Source of the DNA: Hyphomicrobiales bacterium
GTDB lineage: Bacteria > Pseudomonadota > Alphaproteobacteria > Rhizobiales > Rhizobiaceae
Direction: 5' to 3'
DNA: 64,000 nt
NCBI GenBank assembly: GCA_900469615.1
Contig: UBYA01000014.1
Span: forward strand, 225,074-289,073
Shown here: positions 15,942 through 24,175 of the stretch, in pieces
Numbering within the stretch: position 1 is the stretch's first letter
Layout: each line of letters begins with the position of its first letter
Translations under genes and position numbers: made by a program
Notes under the pieces: model-generated
Told to the model about the DNA's origin: nothing
Seen by the model: the letters and a program-made list of their open reading frames with translations, nothing else
The model's database searches: none

Positions 15942-16457
15942 AGCGATGCGCTTGTAGAAGAGCGTCGTATCGCAAAGGCCACCCTCCGGCCACAGGGCAT
16001 AATCGGGCACCACGCCGACGCGCTGCCAGCCGAGGCGCGGATAGATCGCCTCCGCATCGCTGCCGGTGGCGGTATCGAGCACCAGCAAGGTCTTGCCGAT
16101 GCGGGCCGCTTCACGCTCAGCCGCCTCCATCAGAAGACGCGCAAGCCCCTTCCCTCGCGCGGACCTGTGCACCAGGAGTTTCTTGAGATCGCCGCGATGC
16201 GGCTGGTTCGGCATCTGCGCCGCACCGACCTGCACCGTGCCGACGACGCTGCCTTCGATCCTGGCGACGAGCAGCAGCGTCGCGCCGCTCTCGACACTGT
16301 CGGCGACGGCCTGCCAATAAGGCATGGCATCATCCGGTCCATAAGGCTGCATGAAGCCGACGGAAGCACCGCCATTGACGCAATCGGCAAGCACGTCGCA
16401 AAGATCGGGCAGGACGGCGCGAGCCTCAGCGGCGGAAAGAAGGAGAATGTCGGGCAT
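15936..16457 (-). CDS. GNAT family N-acetyltransferase
   Basis: 173 residues with the GNAT fold. The acetyl-CoA site is KKLLVHRSARGKGLARLLM (motif A, R-x-x-G-x-G/A) and the following strand is KTLLVLDTATGSDAEAIYPRLGW. Acceptor unknown. AAGGACC precedes the ATG. It starts 30 bp after the stop of the XRE-cupin gene on the same strand; a regulator followed by the acetyltransferase it controls is a common pairing. Confidence 0.88.
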   Translation of the reverse strand: MPDILLLSAAEARAVLPDLCDVLADCVNGGASVGFMQPYGPDDAMPYWQAVADSVESGATLLLVARIEGSVVGTVQVGAAQMPNQPHRGDLKKLLVHRSARGKGLARLLMEAAEREAARIGKTLLVLDTATGSDAEAIYPRLGWQRVGVVPDYALWPEGGLCDTTLFYKRIAP

Positions 16458-16487
16458 GAAAGGTCCTTGGGGTTGTCTTGGGGATTG

Positions 16488-17060
16488 TCATGAGCGGCCG
16501 CGATCGAGAATGACGCCGTAGCGCGCCGGCACCTCGCCGGGATTATGGAAGGCGTGGCCGTCTCCGACGCCCATGAAGAGACAATCGCCAGGCAGGAGGC
16601 GATGCATGATATCGCGATGCGTCACCTCCATCTCGCCTTCGAACAGCCAGACATGCTGGGTCATGCCGGCGCTTGCCGTATTCGGCGGGAAGATGACGCG
16701 GGCACCGGCGGGGAAGACCACTTCGACCACATCGACCTTCGAGCCCGTGCCCGGCGGCGAGACGGCGCGCCTGACATAGCCGGCTCCCGGATCGCGCCAG
16801 ATCGCCTGCTGCTCGCGGCGGGCAAGCGGCGATATCTCCTCGTCCTCCTCGGTAAAGAAGGCCGAAAGCGAAAGACCAAGGGCCGCGCAAAGCCGCGACA
16901 GCAGCGAGGCCGTCGGGCTCGCTTCCGCCCGCTCGATGCGCGAGATCATGGCGCGGCTGACGGCCGATGCGTTGGCGAGCTCATCCAGCGTCAGGCCGCG
17001 GGCGATCCGCAGCTCCTTGATGCGCGCGCCGATCGCCAGTTCCAGAGCATCATCCGCCAT
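16488..17060 (-). CDS. XRE family regulator with C-terminal cupin domain
   Basis: 190 residues. The helix-turn-helix covers about 10-65 (IGARIKELRIARGLTLDELA, SRAMISRIERAEASPT) and a single cupin barrel covers about 110-188 (VFPAGARVIFPPN, HVWLFEGEMEVT, GDCLFMGVGDGHAFHNPG). This PuuR/SutR-like layout lets a small ligand in the cupin control DNA binding. The frame is open further upstream; MADDALELAIG at 17060 fits the family start, although the ribosome site is weak. It is probably in operon with the GNAT gene. TCCACT and AGTGGA in inverted orientation at 17084-17134 may be half-sites for autoregulation, but this is weak. Confidence 0.88.
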   Translation of the reverse strand: MADDALELAIGARIKELRIARGLTLDELANASAVSRAMISRIERAEASPTASLLSRLCAALGLSLSAFFTEEDEEISPLARREQQAIWRDPGAGYVRRAVSPPGTGSKVDVVEVVFPAGARVIFPPNTASAGMTQHVWLFEGEMEVTHRDIMHRLLPGDCLFMGVGDGHAFHNPGEVPARYGVILDRGRS

Positions 17061-17240
17061 TGTTCGCGTCTCGCATCCCGAAATTCCACTATATAAGAAA
17101 TACACGGCCACATGATGGAATCAAGTGGATTATGACGGACAGCGACGTCGGGCTGAAAAAGGCTAACATAACGTCAAGATAGCCGCTAAAGTCCCGCTTT
17201 TCCGCTTTGCGGCGCGGGGCGGCGCTGCTATATGGCGCGC

Positions 17241-19064
17241 ATGAGCACCAATTCCACCACTCCGCTTTCGCATATCCGCAACTTCTCGATCGTGGCCCAT
17301 ATCGACCACGGCAAATCGACGTTGGCCGACCGCCTGATCCAGACGACGGGCGGCCTTGCCGAACGCGAGATGTCGGAGCAGGTGCTTGATAATATGGAAA
17401 TCGAGCGCGAGCGCGGCATCACCATCAAGGCCCAGACCGTGCGCCTGCACTACAAGGCCCAGAATGGCGAGACCTATATCCTCAACCTGATCGACACGCC
17501 CGGACACGTCGACTTCGCCTATGAAGTCTCGCGTTCGCTGTCGGCCTGCGAGGGATCGCTGCTCGTCGTCGACGCCTCGCAGGGCGTCGAAGCGCAGACG
17601 CTCGCCAACGTCTATCAGGCGATCGACAACAATCATGAGCTCGTCACCGTCCTCAACAAGATCGACCTGCCGGCGGCCGAACCGGACCGCATCAAGGATC
17701 AGATCGAGGAAGTGATCGGCATCGACGCCTCCGACGCCGTGCTGATTTCGGCCAAGACCGGCCTCGGCATTCCCGACGTTCTCGAAGCCATCGTCAACAA
17801 GCTGCCGGCGCCGAAGAGCGCGGGCGGCGAAAAGGCGCCGCTGAAGGCGCTGCTGGTCGACAGCTGGTACGACACCTATCTCGGCGTCATGGTTCTCGTG
17901 CGTATCATCGACGGCACGCTGACCAAGGGCCAGACCATCCGCATGATGGGCACGGACGCCAAGTACCAGATCGAGCGCGTCGGCGTGCTCACGCCGAAGA
18001 TGGTCGCCGTCGACAGCCTGGGCCCCGGCGAGATCGGCTTCATCACCGCTTCGATCAAGGAAGTGGCCGACACCCGCGTCGGCGATACCATCACCGAGGA
18101 CAAGCGCCCGACCGCCGAGCCGCTGCCGGGCTTCAAGCCGGCGCAGCCCGTGGTGTTCTGCGGCCTCTTCCCGGTCGACGCCGCCGATTTCGAAGACCTG
18201 CGCTCGGCCATGGGCAAGCTGCGCCTCAACGATGCCAGCTTCTCCTTCGAAATGGAATCCTCCGCCGCGCTCGGCTTCGGCTTCCGATGCGGCTTCCTGG
18301 GCCTCCTGCACCTCGAAATCATCCAGGAGCGCCTGGAGCGCGAATTCAATCTCGACCTGATCGCGACGGCCCCCTCGGTCGTCTATCAGCTCACCATGAC
18401 CGACGGCACCGAGATCGAGCTGCACAACCCGGCCGACATGCCGGACGTCGTCAAGATTTCCGAATTCCGCGAGCCGTGGATCAAGGCGACGATCCTGACG
18501 CCGGACGACTATCTCGGCTCGATCCTGAAGCTCTGCCAGGACCGCCGCGGCATCCAGACCGAGCTGACCTATGTCGGCAACCGCGCCATGATCACCTACG
18601 ACCTGCCGCTCAACGAAGTCGTCTTCGACTTCTACGATCGCCTGAAGTCGATTTCCAAGGGCTATGCCTCCTTCGACTACAGCCTGACGGACTATCGCGA
18701 GAGCGATCTCGTCAAGATGTCGATCCTCGTCAATGCCGAGCCGGTGGACGCGCTCTCCATGCTGGTGCACCGCTCCGCCGCCGAAAAGCGCGGCCGCGTC
18801 ATGTGCGAGAAGCTGAAGGACCTGATCCCGCAGCACATGTTCCAGATCCCGATCCAGGCCGCCATCGGCGGGCGCATCATCGCGCGCGAAACGGTAAAGG
18901 CGCTGCGCAAGGACGTGACCGCCAAGTGCTACGGCGGCGACGCCACCCGCAAGCGCAAGCTGCTCGACAAGCAGAAGGAAGGCAAGAAGCGTATGCGGCA
19001 GTTCGGCAAGGTCGAAATTCCGCAGGAAGCGTTCATTGCCGCGCTGAAGATGGGGGATGAGTGA
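17241..19064 (+). CDS. lepA: Elongation factor 4 (LepA), back-translocating GTPase
   Basis: 607 residues. All GTPase motifs are intact: AHIDHGKST (G1), GITI (G2), DTPGH (G3), NKIDLP (G4) and SAKTG (G5). Domain II, the two EF-G-like alpha-beta domains and the unique LepA C-terminal domain follow (AKCYGGDATRKRKLLDKQKE). It binds ribosomes and affects translation under stress. I favour MSTNSTTP at 17241 over an ATG three codons earlier; neither has a clear ribosome site. Its stop codon lies inside a 17-bp palindrome shared with the convergent next gene. Confidence 0.97.
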   Translation: MSTNSTTPLSHIRNFSIVAHIDHGKSTLADRLIQTTGGLAEREMSEQVLDNMEIERERGITIKAQTVRLHYKAQNGETYILNLIDTPGHVDFAYEVSRSLSACEGSLLVVDASQGVEAQTLANVYQAIDNNHELVTVLNKIDLPAAEPDRIKDQIEEVIGIDASDAVLISAKTGLGIPDVLEAIVNKLPAPKSAGGEKAPLKALLVDSWYDTYLGVMVLVRIIDGTLTKGQTIRMMGTDAKYQIERVGVLTPKMVAVDSLGPGEIGFITASIKEVADTRVGDTITEDKRPTAEPLPGFKPAQPVVFCGLFPVDAADFEDLRSAMGKLRLNDASFSFEMESSAALGFGFRCGFLGLLHLEIIQERLEREFNLDLIATAPSVVYQLTMTDGTEIELHNPADMPDVVKISEFREPWIKATILTPDDYLGSILKLCQDRRGIQTELTYVGNRAMITYDLPLNEVVFDFYDRLKSISKGYASFDYSLTDYRESDLVKMSILVNAEPVDALSMLVHRSAAEKRGRVMCEKLKDLIPQHMFQIPIQAAIGGRIIARETVKALRKDVTAKCYGGDATRKRKLLDKQKEGKKRMRQFGKVEIPQEAFIAALKMGDE

Positions 19065-19077
19065 GGCTTAGCCTCAC
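19061..19077. terminator. Palindrome holding both stop codons of lepA and the convergent GFA gene
   Basis: GTGAGGC-TTA-GCCTCAC, a perfect 7-bp stem. It contains the TGA of lepA (19062-19064) and, on the other strand, the TGA of the GFA gene (19074-19076). No T tract, so a stabilising hairpin is more likely than a true intrinsic terminator. Confidence 0.45.
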
Positions 19078-19529
19078 CCCTGCTCCATATATTCCCTCGT
19101 CAGGCCCTCGTACTCTTCCATCGCCGGCAGCGCGGCATAGCTGTGCCTGGCGGGCGTCGTCACCCATGGCAGCTTTTCGCTTGTCCAGGTCTCGATGAAG
19201 GGCGTGAACCAGCTCACGTCGTTGAGCATGGTGGCGCGGATATTGACGAACCAGTCGACGCCTTCCAGCTTCGTGAACAGCCAGCTCATGCAATGCGGGC
19301 AGAAATAATGGTGAATGACGTCGCCATGCAGGCCACCGATGACCGGCTCGCCTTCCGTCACCTCGAAACCTTGCGACGGGATCGCGGCGCTCAGCGAATA
19401 AGGCCCCCCGGTCATGCGCTGACAACCGGTGCAGTGGCAGGCCATGGTGAGCATCGGCTTGGCGCTGATCCTCAACCGCACCTGCCCGCAACGGCAGCTG
19501 CCTTCGCAGGGTAGTTCCAGCGTGCTCAT
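19074..19529 (-). CDS. GFA (CENP-V) family zinc protein
   Basis: 151 residues with the zinc-binding cysteine pattern of glutathione-dependent formaldehyde-activating-like proteins: CEGSCRCGQVRL (about 8-19), MACHCTGCQRMTGG, and HYFCPHCMSWLF. Two zinc ions are expected. True formaldehyde-glutathione activity is known for only a few members, so the function is open. GGGAGGAG precedes the ATG. It is convergent with lepA (9 bp) and on the same strand as the glutamine amidotransferase 78 bp upstream, so the two may be co-transcribed. A second GFA gene is at 60.2 kb. Confidence 0.88.
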   Translation of the reverse strand: MSTLELPCEGSCRCGQVRLRISAKPMLTMACHCTGCQRMTGGPYSLSAAIPSQGFEVTEGEPVIGGLHGDVIHHYFCPHCMSWLFTKLEGVDWFVNIRATMLNDVSWFTPFIETWTSEKLPWVTTPARHSYAALPAMEEYEGLTREYMEQG

Positions 19530-19607
19530 GATGTCGTCTCCTCCCGTCCTTCGGGTTTATCGGCGCGGGCCCGGCCTTGCCGGACCTTTGCCTGAAACTG
19601 CCAGCCG

Positions 19608-20342
19608 TCAGGCCTGTGCGGCCCGAGAAAGCTCCTCCTGCGTTTCTATGGTCTTCACCCAGGCCCGCGCGATCGCGAGACCGGCGGTCTCGGCCGCGGC
19701 GGCGTATCTTGCGACAAACTCCGGATATTTCTGCAGCCAGCCCGGCTCGTTGCGCTCGATGCTCTCCTTGAACTCGCTGCGCCAGCGGTCGACCACGGCG
19801 GCATTGGCCTCGAAGTGAAATTGGGTGCCATAGGTGGCGCGGCCGATGCGGAAGGCCTGGTTCCGCGTCACGCCATTGGCCGCCAGATGCACGGCGCCCG
19901 CCGGCAAGGCAAACGTATCGGAGTGCCACTGGAAGATGGTGAACTCGTCGCCGACATCGGCCAGCAACGGGTCCGCCCTGCCCTCGTCGGTGAGGCCGAC
20001 CGTCTTCCAGCCGAATTCGTGAGCGATGCCGAGACGGTTTTCCGCCTCGTAGGCGCGCGCCAGGAGCTGGCTGCCGAGGCAGATGCCGAGCACGGCCTTG
20101 TCCTCGCTCTCGAAACGACGCATCAGCCGCGCCAGCTCCGGCAGGTAGGGATGGGTATGGTCGTCGCGCGCGCTCTGCTCGCCGCCGAGCACGACCAGCG
20201 CGTCATGGGATAGCGTATCCTTGGGCAGAGCCTCGCCATCCCACGGACGAAACAAGTCTATCTCGGCCCCGGCCTCCTCGAGCGCGATGCCGAGGGCACC
20301 GAGCGGCGTGTTGTTCATGTTCTCGATGATGGCGACGCGCAT
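19608..20342 (-). CDS. Class I glutamine amidotransferase-like protein
   Basis: 244 residues. The catalytic cysteine is in LGICLGSQLLA (about Cys88). The histidine and glutamate are in TQFHFEAN. The stand-alone layout (no synthase domain) matches GATase1-type proteins such as gamma-glutamyl hydrolase or GMP-synthase-like amidotransferases. In vivo substrate unknown. Start set at MRVAIIENMNNTPLG, the normal N-terminal strand; the frame is open 35 codons further, which would add an unrelated stretch. Same strand as the GFA gene. Confidence 0.88.
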   Translation of the reverse strand: MRVAIIENMNNTPLGALGIALEEAGAEIDLFRPWDGEALPKDTLSHDALVVLGGEQSARDDHTHPYLPELARLMRRFESEDKAVLGICLGSQLLARAYEAENRLGIAHEFGWKTVGLTDEGRADPLLADVGDEFTIFQWHSDTFALPAGAVHLAANGVTRNQAFRIGRATYGTQFHFEANAAVVDRWRSEFKESIERNEPGWLQKYPEFVARYAAAAETAGLAIARAWVKTIETQEELSRAAQA

Positions 20343-20535
20343 TCCGATAATCCCCAAACCATGGTCTGGCCGAAGATGAGCATGGGGAGACACGACAGGC
20401 AAGAGCCCAGAGCAGCCGCACTGCTTCACAGAACCGAAAACAGCCATGCGTCCTCCCGAACGGCTCGGCTTGCGGCCGGTTAAAGTTGAGCCTAAATGTC
20501 AGCAAACAATTGAGGACCCCATTGAGGACCATGCG

Positions 20536-20829
20536 ATGACCGACAAGCCCCGGATCACCATTCTCTACTGCACCCAATGCAACTGGCTGCTGCGCTCCGG
20601 CTGGATGGCGCAGGAACTGCTGCAGACCTTCACCGACAGTCTCGGCGAGGTGGCGCTGATCCCCGGCACGGGCGGCGTCTTCGAAATCCGCATCGACGGC
20701 GAGCTCCTTTGGGAACGCAAGCGCGACGGCGGCTTCCCCGGCCCGAAGGAGCTGAAGCAGCGGGTGCGGGATATCATCGACCCCGAGCGCGATCTCGGCC
20801 ATACGGACCGCGCTTCGCTGGAAAGCTGA
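20536..20829 (+). CDS. Rdx (SelW/SelT/SelH-like) thioredoxin-fold protein
   Basis: 97 residues with the CxxC redox motif at 12-15 (ILYCTQCNWLLRSGWMAQEL) and the second conserved segment GTGGVFEIRIDGELLWERK, exactly the Rdx family. Bacterial members use Cys where the animal proteins use selenocysteine; there is no UGA here. A redox role is presumed and the partner is unknown. The start at 20536 has GAGGA 7 nt upstream. It is divergent from the glutamine amidotransferase gene (193 bp). Confidence 0.9.
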   Translation: MTDKPRITILYCTQCNWLLRSGWMAQELLQTFTDSLGEVALIPGTGGVFEIRIDGELLWERKRDGGFPGPKELKQRVRDIIDPERDLGHTDRASLES

Positions 20830-20854
20830 GGCGCCGCTTCCAAGCCCCAGACCG

Positions 20855-21283
20855 TCAATCGAAAGGCGCACGGCACGGCCTGAAGCCGTTATGGATGGTG
20901 GAATAGAGATTGGTGCCCGGATTGTACGTCCGGTAGCGTTCGGCACACCACATCTGATGCCGCGTGCGCTGCTGGGCCGGCGACGGATAGACGGTCCTCG
21001 GCGGCGTGTAGGTTTCGCGCGGCGGAATCTGCACGCGCGGGCTGTCGTAGCGATTTGCCCCGCCGGTATAAGGGGGCGTAATCGGCAGCGGTTGACCGGG
21101 CCGCGTATAGAATTGCCGCTCCCCGAACCCGAAGCAGCCCCGGAAATCGCAGATGACGGAATTGGTGCTGCGCGGCGGAATGACGATCTTCGGCGAATTC
21201 GAGGCAGCCGCGGCGAAGCCCGCCTGCGCCAGCAAGGCGAGTGCGAGAACGCATCCGCACGCAATTCTGCCGAAAACAGTCAT
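20855..21283 (-). CDS. BA14K family exported protein
   Basis: 142 residues. A signal peptide (TVFGRIACGCVLALALLAQA) is followed by a Pro/Tyr/Arg-rich stretch and the conserved C-terminal BA14K block MWCAERYRTYNPGTNLYSTI ending RPCRAPFD. BA14K proteins are abundant in Brucella and rhizobia, are cell-surface or periplasmic, are immunoreactive in Brucella and have lectin-like activity. The start at 21283 has AAGGAG 7 nt upstream; the open frame extends 66 codons further without support. Convergent with the Rdx gene. Confidence 0.87.
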   Translation of the reverse strand: MTVFGRIACGCVLALALLAQAGFAAAASNSPKIVIPPRSTNSVICDFRGCFGFGERQFYTRPGQPLPITPPYTGGANRYDSPRVQIPPRETYTPPRTVYPSPAQQRTRHQMWCAERYRTYNPGTNLYSTIHNGFRPCRAPFD

Positions 21284-21458
21284 GGCACGCTCCTTCCCGC
21301 CTGCGGCGATACGATATCTTTTTTGCCGCTCTTGCCTATCTGGGGTCGCAGAGAATGCAAAACCAGTGCTACCGGTGCCGGCAGCCAGTTGTTCTCGGTC
21401 AGTTGATCGGCAAGGCAGCTTCCTCCATAACAGCATGAGCATTCCAAAGGAGATTGTC

Positions 21459-22889
21459 TTGAGCAGCTTGAAATTCGGCACCAGCGGCCTGCGTGGCCTA
21501 TCCGCGGATCTGGTCGGACGGGCGTCCGCTCTCTATGCGACGGCTTTCGCCCGCTATCTGCTGAAGAGCGGCCATGCCAAATCAGGCGATATCGTCCTCG
21601 TCGGCCGCGATTTTCGCGAATCGAGCCCCGCGATCTCCGCGACCTGCATCGGCGCGCTGAAGCGCGCGGGCCTGACGCCGATCGACTGCGGCACGTTGCC
21701 GACGCCGGCGCTGGCGCTTTACGGGCTACAGCAGAAGGCGGCCTCGCTGATGATCACCGGTTCGCATATCCCCGCCGACCGCAACGGCATCAAGTTCTAC
21801 CGGCCGGACGGCGAGATCGACAAGCGAGACGAGGTGGCGATCAGCGAGGAAGCGCTGGCGATCGGCGATTCGGTACTCGATGAAACGCCCGATGAAGCCG
21901 AGAACCGCACGCTTGAAACCGAGGCGCTGTTCCTGGAACGCAACAAAGGCCTGCTGCCCGCCGGCAGCCTCGCCGGTCTCACCATCGGCGTCTATCAGCA
22001 CAGCACGGTGGCGCGGGATCTCTTCGGCCAGGTGCTTGACCATTACGGTGCCCGCGTAGTGCCGCTCGGCCGCTCCGAAAGCTTCATTCCGGTCGATACC
22101 GAGGCGGTCTCGGCCGAGACGATCCGCCTCATGAAAGGCTGGGCGCCGGAACACGGGCTGGACGCCATCGTTTCGGCCGATGGCGATGGCGACCGGCCGC
22201 TGGTGGCGGATGAGACCGGCGAGCCGCTGCGCGGCGATCTGCTCGGCCTCATCGCCGCAAATTTTCTCGGCGCCGACGTCGTGGTCACGCCGGTCACGTC
22301 CAATTCCGGCATCGAGGCAGCCGGTTCCTATGCCGTCATCCGCACCCGCGTCGGCTCACCCTATGTGATTGCCGGCATGGACGAGGCGATCGCTGCCGGC
22401 AAGGCCAATGTCATGGGTTTCGAAGCCAATGGCGGCACGCTGACGGCGAGCCGCTTCACCGTCGAGGGCAAACCCTTCGATCCGCTGCCGACGCGCGACA
22501 GCTTCCTGCCGATCCTTGCGACGCTCCATGCGGCCGCAACGGCAGGCAAACCGCTTTCGGCCGTCGCCGGCGGCTACCGCCTTCCCTTTGCCGCCGCCGA
22601 TCGTCTGGAGAATTTCCCGGTCGAAACCAGCGCGGCGCTGATGGCTTATTTGCGCGCCTCCGACGCCAATCTCGCAGATTTTCTCAAACCCGTCGCCGCC
22701 GTCGCCTCCAAGAGCGACATCGACGGGCTGCGGGTCACGCTTGTGGATAACCGAATCATTCATTTCCGTCCCTCCGGCAATGCGCCGGAAATGCGCTGCT
22801 ATGTGGAAGCGGCAGGAGAAAACGAGGCAAAGGCCCTGCTGGAACAGGGACTTGGCTTGATCACCGCATGGGCCGCGGCCCGGGTTTGA
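21459..22889 (+). CDS. Phosphomannomutase/phosphoglucomutase family enzyme
   Basis: A 476-residue alpha-D-phosphohexomutase that moves the phosphate between C1 and C6 of a hexose, feeding surface polysaccharide precursors. The phosphoserine loop is ITGSHIPADRNGIKFY, the metal loop DGDGDRP, the sugar loop GFEANGG and the phosphate loop RPSGNAPEMR. It resembles the NoeK/ExoC-type enzymes of rhizobia. I chose TTG at 21459 because AAGGAG lies 6 nt upstream and MSSLKFGTSGLRG is the usual beginning; an ATG 8 codons earlier is the alternative. A terminator straddles the stop codon. Confidence 0.9.
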   Translation: MSSLKFGTSGLRGLSADLVGRASALYATAFARYLLKSGHAKSGDIVLVGRDFRESSPAISATCIGALKRAGLTPIDCGTLPTPALALYGLQQKAASLMITGSHIPADRNGIKFYRPDGEIDKRDEVAISEEALAIGDSVLDETPDEAENRTLETEALFLERNKGLLPAGSLAGLTIGVYQHSTVARDLFGQVLDHYGARVVPLGRSESFIPVDTEAVSAETIRLMKGWAPEHGLDAIVSADGDGDRPLVADETGEPLRGDLLGLIAANFLGADVVVTPVTSNSGIEAAGSYAVIRTRVGSPYVIAGMDEAIAAGKANVMGFEANGGTLTASRFTVEGKPFDPLPTRDSFLPILATLHAAATAGKPLSAVAGGYRLPFAAADRLENFPVETSAALMAYLRASDANLADFLKPVAAVASKSDIDGLRVTLVDNRIIHFRPSGNAPEMRCYVEAAGENEAKALLEQGLGLITAWAAARV

Positions 22890-22911
22890 CCCGGGTTCCC
22901 GCCGCTTTTTT
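22875..22911 (+). terminator. Terminator of the phosphohexomutase gene
   Basis: CCCGGGT-TTG-ACCCGGG (22879-22895) contains the TGA stop. An outer GCGG/CCGC pair extends it and TTTTTTC follows. Confidence 0.75.
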
Positions 22912-22942
22912 CACGATTGCCACGAAAACTTCAAAAACCCTG

Positions 22943-22971
22943 TTGACACCGGACGGCCACCCCCTTACATG
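22943..22971 (+). promoter_or_regulatory. Sigma-70 promoter of tRNA-Leu
   Basis: TTGACA (22943-22948), a 17-bp spacer and TACATG (22966-22971). The predicted transcript start falls about 5 bp before the mature tRNA 5' end. Confidence 0.75.
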
Positions 22972-22981
22972 CGTGTCCGTC

Positions 22982-23066
22982 GCCCAGATGGCGGAATTGG
23001 TAGACGCGCAGGTTTCAGGTACCTGTGCCGCGAGGCGTGGAGGTTCGAGTCCTCTTCTGGGCACCA
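22982..23066 (+). tRNA. tRNA-Leu (anticodon CAG)
   Basis: 85 nt including the encoded CCA. The acceptor stem is GCCCAGA / TCTGGGC, the D arm GCGGAATTGGTAGACGCGC, the anticodon stem CAGGT / ACCTG around loop TTCAGGT (anticodon CAG, reading CUG), the class II long variable arm TGCCGCGAGGCGT and the T arm GGAGG-TTCGAGT-CCTCT. Just downstream are hairpins TTGAGAAA-CGTGGA-TTTCTCAA (23076-23097) and CTCCGGT-TC-ACCGGAG (23133-23148), likely 3'-end processing or termination signals. Confidence 0.97.
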
Positions 23067-23431
23067 TTTCCTTTCTTGAGAAACGTGGATTTCTCAATCA
23101 TTTCAAAACCAAGCAGATTCTTGTAATTGGCACTCCGGTTCACCGGAGGCGCGTTTGGCGCCGGTTTTGAAACATGCCTGCGGCGGCTCGCGCTGCCAGC
23201 GGCCGATGGTATTTTGAGCCATCGAACTTGCCTCTGCACCGAGCGGATCCGCATCCTGCATCCCAGCCATCGTTGAGCTGTTCAGCTTCTCATGGAATCG
23301 CGGCTTCCCTCTATTCGCTTGTTTGGCGTAAATCCGGATGGAAACCGCTTCGCACCTTGCCTGGAATTTCTCTAAATCGTTGACGGCCGAGACGGCTGCG
23401 ACCTAATAAGGGAAACCTTGAGGGATTTTCG
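23067..23431. other. Non-coding stretch after tRNA-Leu
   Basis: It holds the hairpins listed with the tRNA and one degenerate copy of the MITE-like repeat (23273-23375). I see no reading frame with a ribosome site or recognisable protein. Confidence 0.6.
23273..23375 (+). repeat. MITE-like repeat, copy A (degenerate)
   Basis: Aligns over its length to copy C (GGAATCG, CTCTAT, TTGTTT, TCCGGATGGAAACCGC and TGCCTGGAATTTCTCTA) with many changes. It ends CTAA instead of CTAG. No gene ends on it. Confidence 0.6.
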
Positions 23432-23560
23432 ATGAACCAAGAAAATGACTGGTACTATCGGATCGTCGGTCATGGCAACGTCAACCAGGGGCTCGGGAGG
23501 ATGGTGGGCTTCATCCTGGCCGTTATCGTGATCCTTGCCCTGATCTTCTGGATTGTCTGA
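23432..23560 (+). CDS. Small single-pass membrane protein
   Basis: A 42-residue frame starting MNQENDWYYRIVGHGNVNQG, then one membrane segment (MVGFILAVIVILALIFWIV) that reaches the C-terminus. GAGGG lies 7-8 nt before the ATG. Soluble N-terminus and C-terminal anchor suggest a tail-anchored inner-membrane peptide. No family recognised. It lies between repeat copies A and B. The hydrophobic pattern and ribosome site favour a real gene. Confidence 0.6.
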   Translation: MNQENDWYYRIVGHGNVNQGLGRMVGFILAVIVILALIFWIV

Positions 23561-23617
23561 GCCCTTGAGGCTTCGAGCGATCTCCATGCCTGCTTTTCCC
23601 AGCCGTTCGATATCGAA

Positions 23618-23718
23618 CTGGAGCGGCTCCAGGAAAAGCGTGCAGCGGTTTCCGTCCGGATCTACGTCAAAAAAAGATAGAGCGTTTTCGCAATTCGAAG
23701 AAAAGCGGAACACTCTAG
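23618..23718 (-). repeat. MITE-like repeat, copy B (inverted)
   Basis: Begins CTGGAGC and ends ACTCTAG. It shares CCAGGAAAAGCG, CAGCGGTTTCCGTCCGGA and GATAGAGCG with the reverse complement of copy C, then has its own end (TTTTCGCAATTCGAAGAAAAGCGGAA). Its terminal CTAG (23715-23718) is also the first four bases of copy C, so B and C form a head-to-head pair. Confidence 0.75.
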
Positions 23719-23819
23719 AGCGGTTCCTCGTTTCACGGAATCGATGAACCGCTCTATCCCTTTGTTTATTCGCGATTCCGGACGGAAACCGCTGCGCACT
23801 TTTCCTGGAATTGCTCTAG
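23715..23819 (+). repeat. MITE-like repeat, copy C (best copy)
   Basis: A 105-bp element with imperfect terminal inverted repeats CTAGAGCGGTTCC / GGAATTGCTCTAG (11 of 13 match) and an internal CGGTTCC-N-CGGAATCGATGAACCG fold. The right-hand CTA at 23816-23818 is, on the minus strand, the TAG stop of the DUF982 gene. Confidence 0.8.
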
Positions 23820-24082
23820 TGAAGGCTTTCGGTGTCGGGCCTCACGCTGAGCCCGGCCTCGCGTGCAGCCTCCAGGAAAGCCAGCCGCGATTCCTCGGCG
23901 GACGCCTTGCCGAGCACGGCATCCAGGCATACCAACACCGCCTCGTCCACAGCAGGGCCGCCAAGTACCGGCCACTCCTCGCTCATGCAGTTCGCGGCAT
24001 CGAGCGCATTGGTTATGATTGCGAAATGACCCGCGCCGTCGAGTTCGACTATGACGGGATTGTTCCAGTCACCGTGTTCCAT
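23816..24082 (-). CDS. DUF982 domain protein
   Basis: 88 residues: MEHGDWNNPVIVELDGAGHF, then the DUF982 pattern of an Ala-rich helix, a Trp-Pro pair (EEWPVLGGPAVDEAV) and the C-terminal segment CLDAVLGKASAEESRLAFLE. The family is nearly confined to rhizobia and relatives, often in many copies; function unknown. The first ATG (24088) is too close to GAGGAGG, whereas the second (24082) is 7 nt away, so I start there. Its stop codon lies in repeat copy C. A 26-residue membrane peptide gene lies 12 bp upstream. Confidence 0.82.
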   Translation of the reverse strand: MEHGDWNNPVIVELDGAGHFAIITNALDAANCMSEEWPVLGGPAVDEAVLVCLDAVLGKASAEESRLAFLEAAREAGLSVRPDTESLH

Positions 24083-24094
24083 GGCCATGCCTCC

Positions 24095-24175
24095 TCAGCG
24101 GTAGAGCGCCATCAGCGCTGCGATCAGGAATGATCCCGTGCCGACGCATGCGGCCATCGTCATATAATAGTCCAT
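24095..24175 (-). CDS. 26-residue membrane peptide upstream of the DUF982 gene
   Basis: MDYYMTMAACVGTGSFLIAA followed by LMALYR: one short membrane helix. A near-perfect Shine-Dalgarno (GGAGGTG, 5 nt gap) precedes the ATG. Its stop TGA overlaps the GAGGAGG used by the DUF982 gene, which implies translational coupling. No known family. It could be a real mini-protein or a leader peptide that sets translation of the DUF982 gene. Confidence 0.5.
   Translation of the reverse strand: MDYYMTMAACVGTGSFLIAALMALYR

Noticed and set aside
17084..17134. TCCACT ... AGTGGA inverted half-sites upstream of the XRE-cupin gene
   Set aside because: Six-base arms with a long spacer are expected by chance; not strong enough to call an operator.
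17163..18836. 557-codon minus-strand frame
   Set aside because: Complete shadow of lepA, whose motifs are all intact on the other strand.
23372..23713. 113-codon minus-strand frame ending in repeat copy A
   Set aside because: Made of repeat B, the antisense of the 42-residue gene and repeat A. Its stop falls in the repeat in the same way as the real cases, but the protein has no plausible core or ribosome site.
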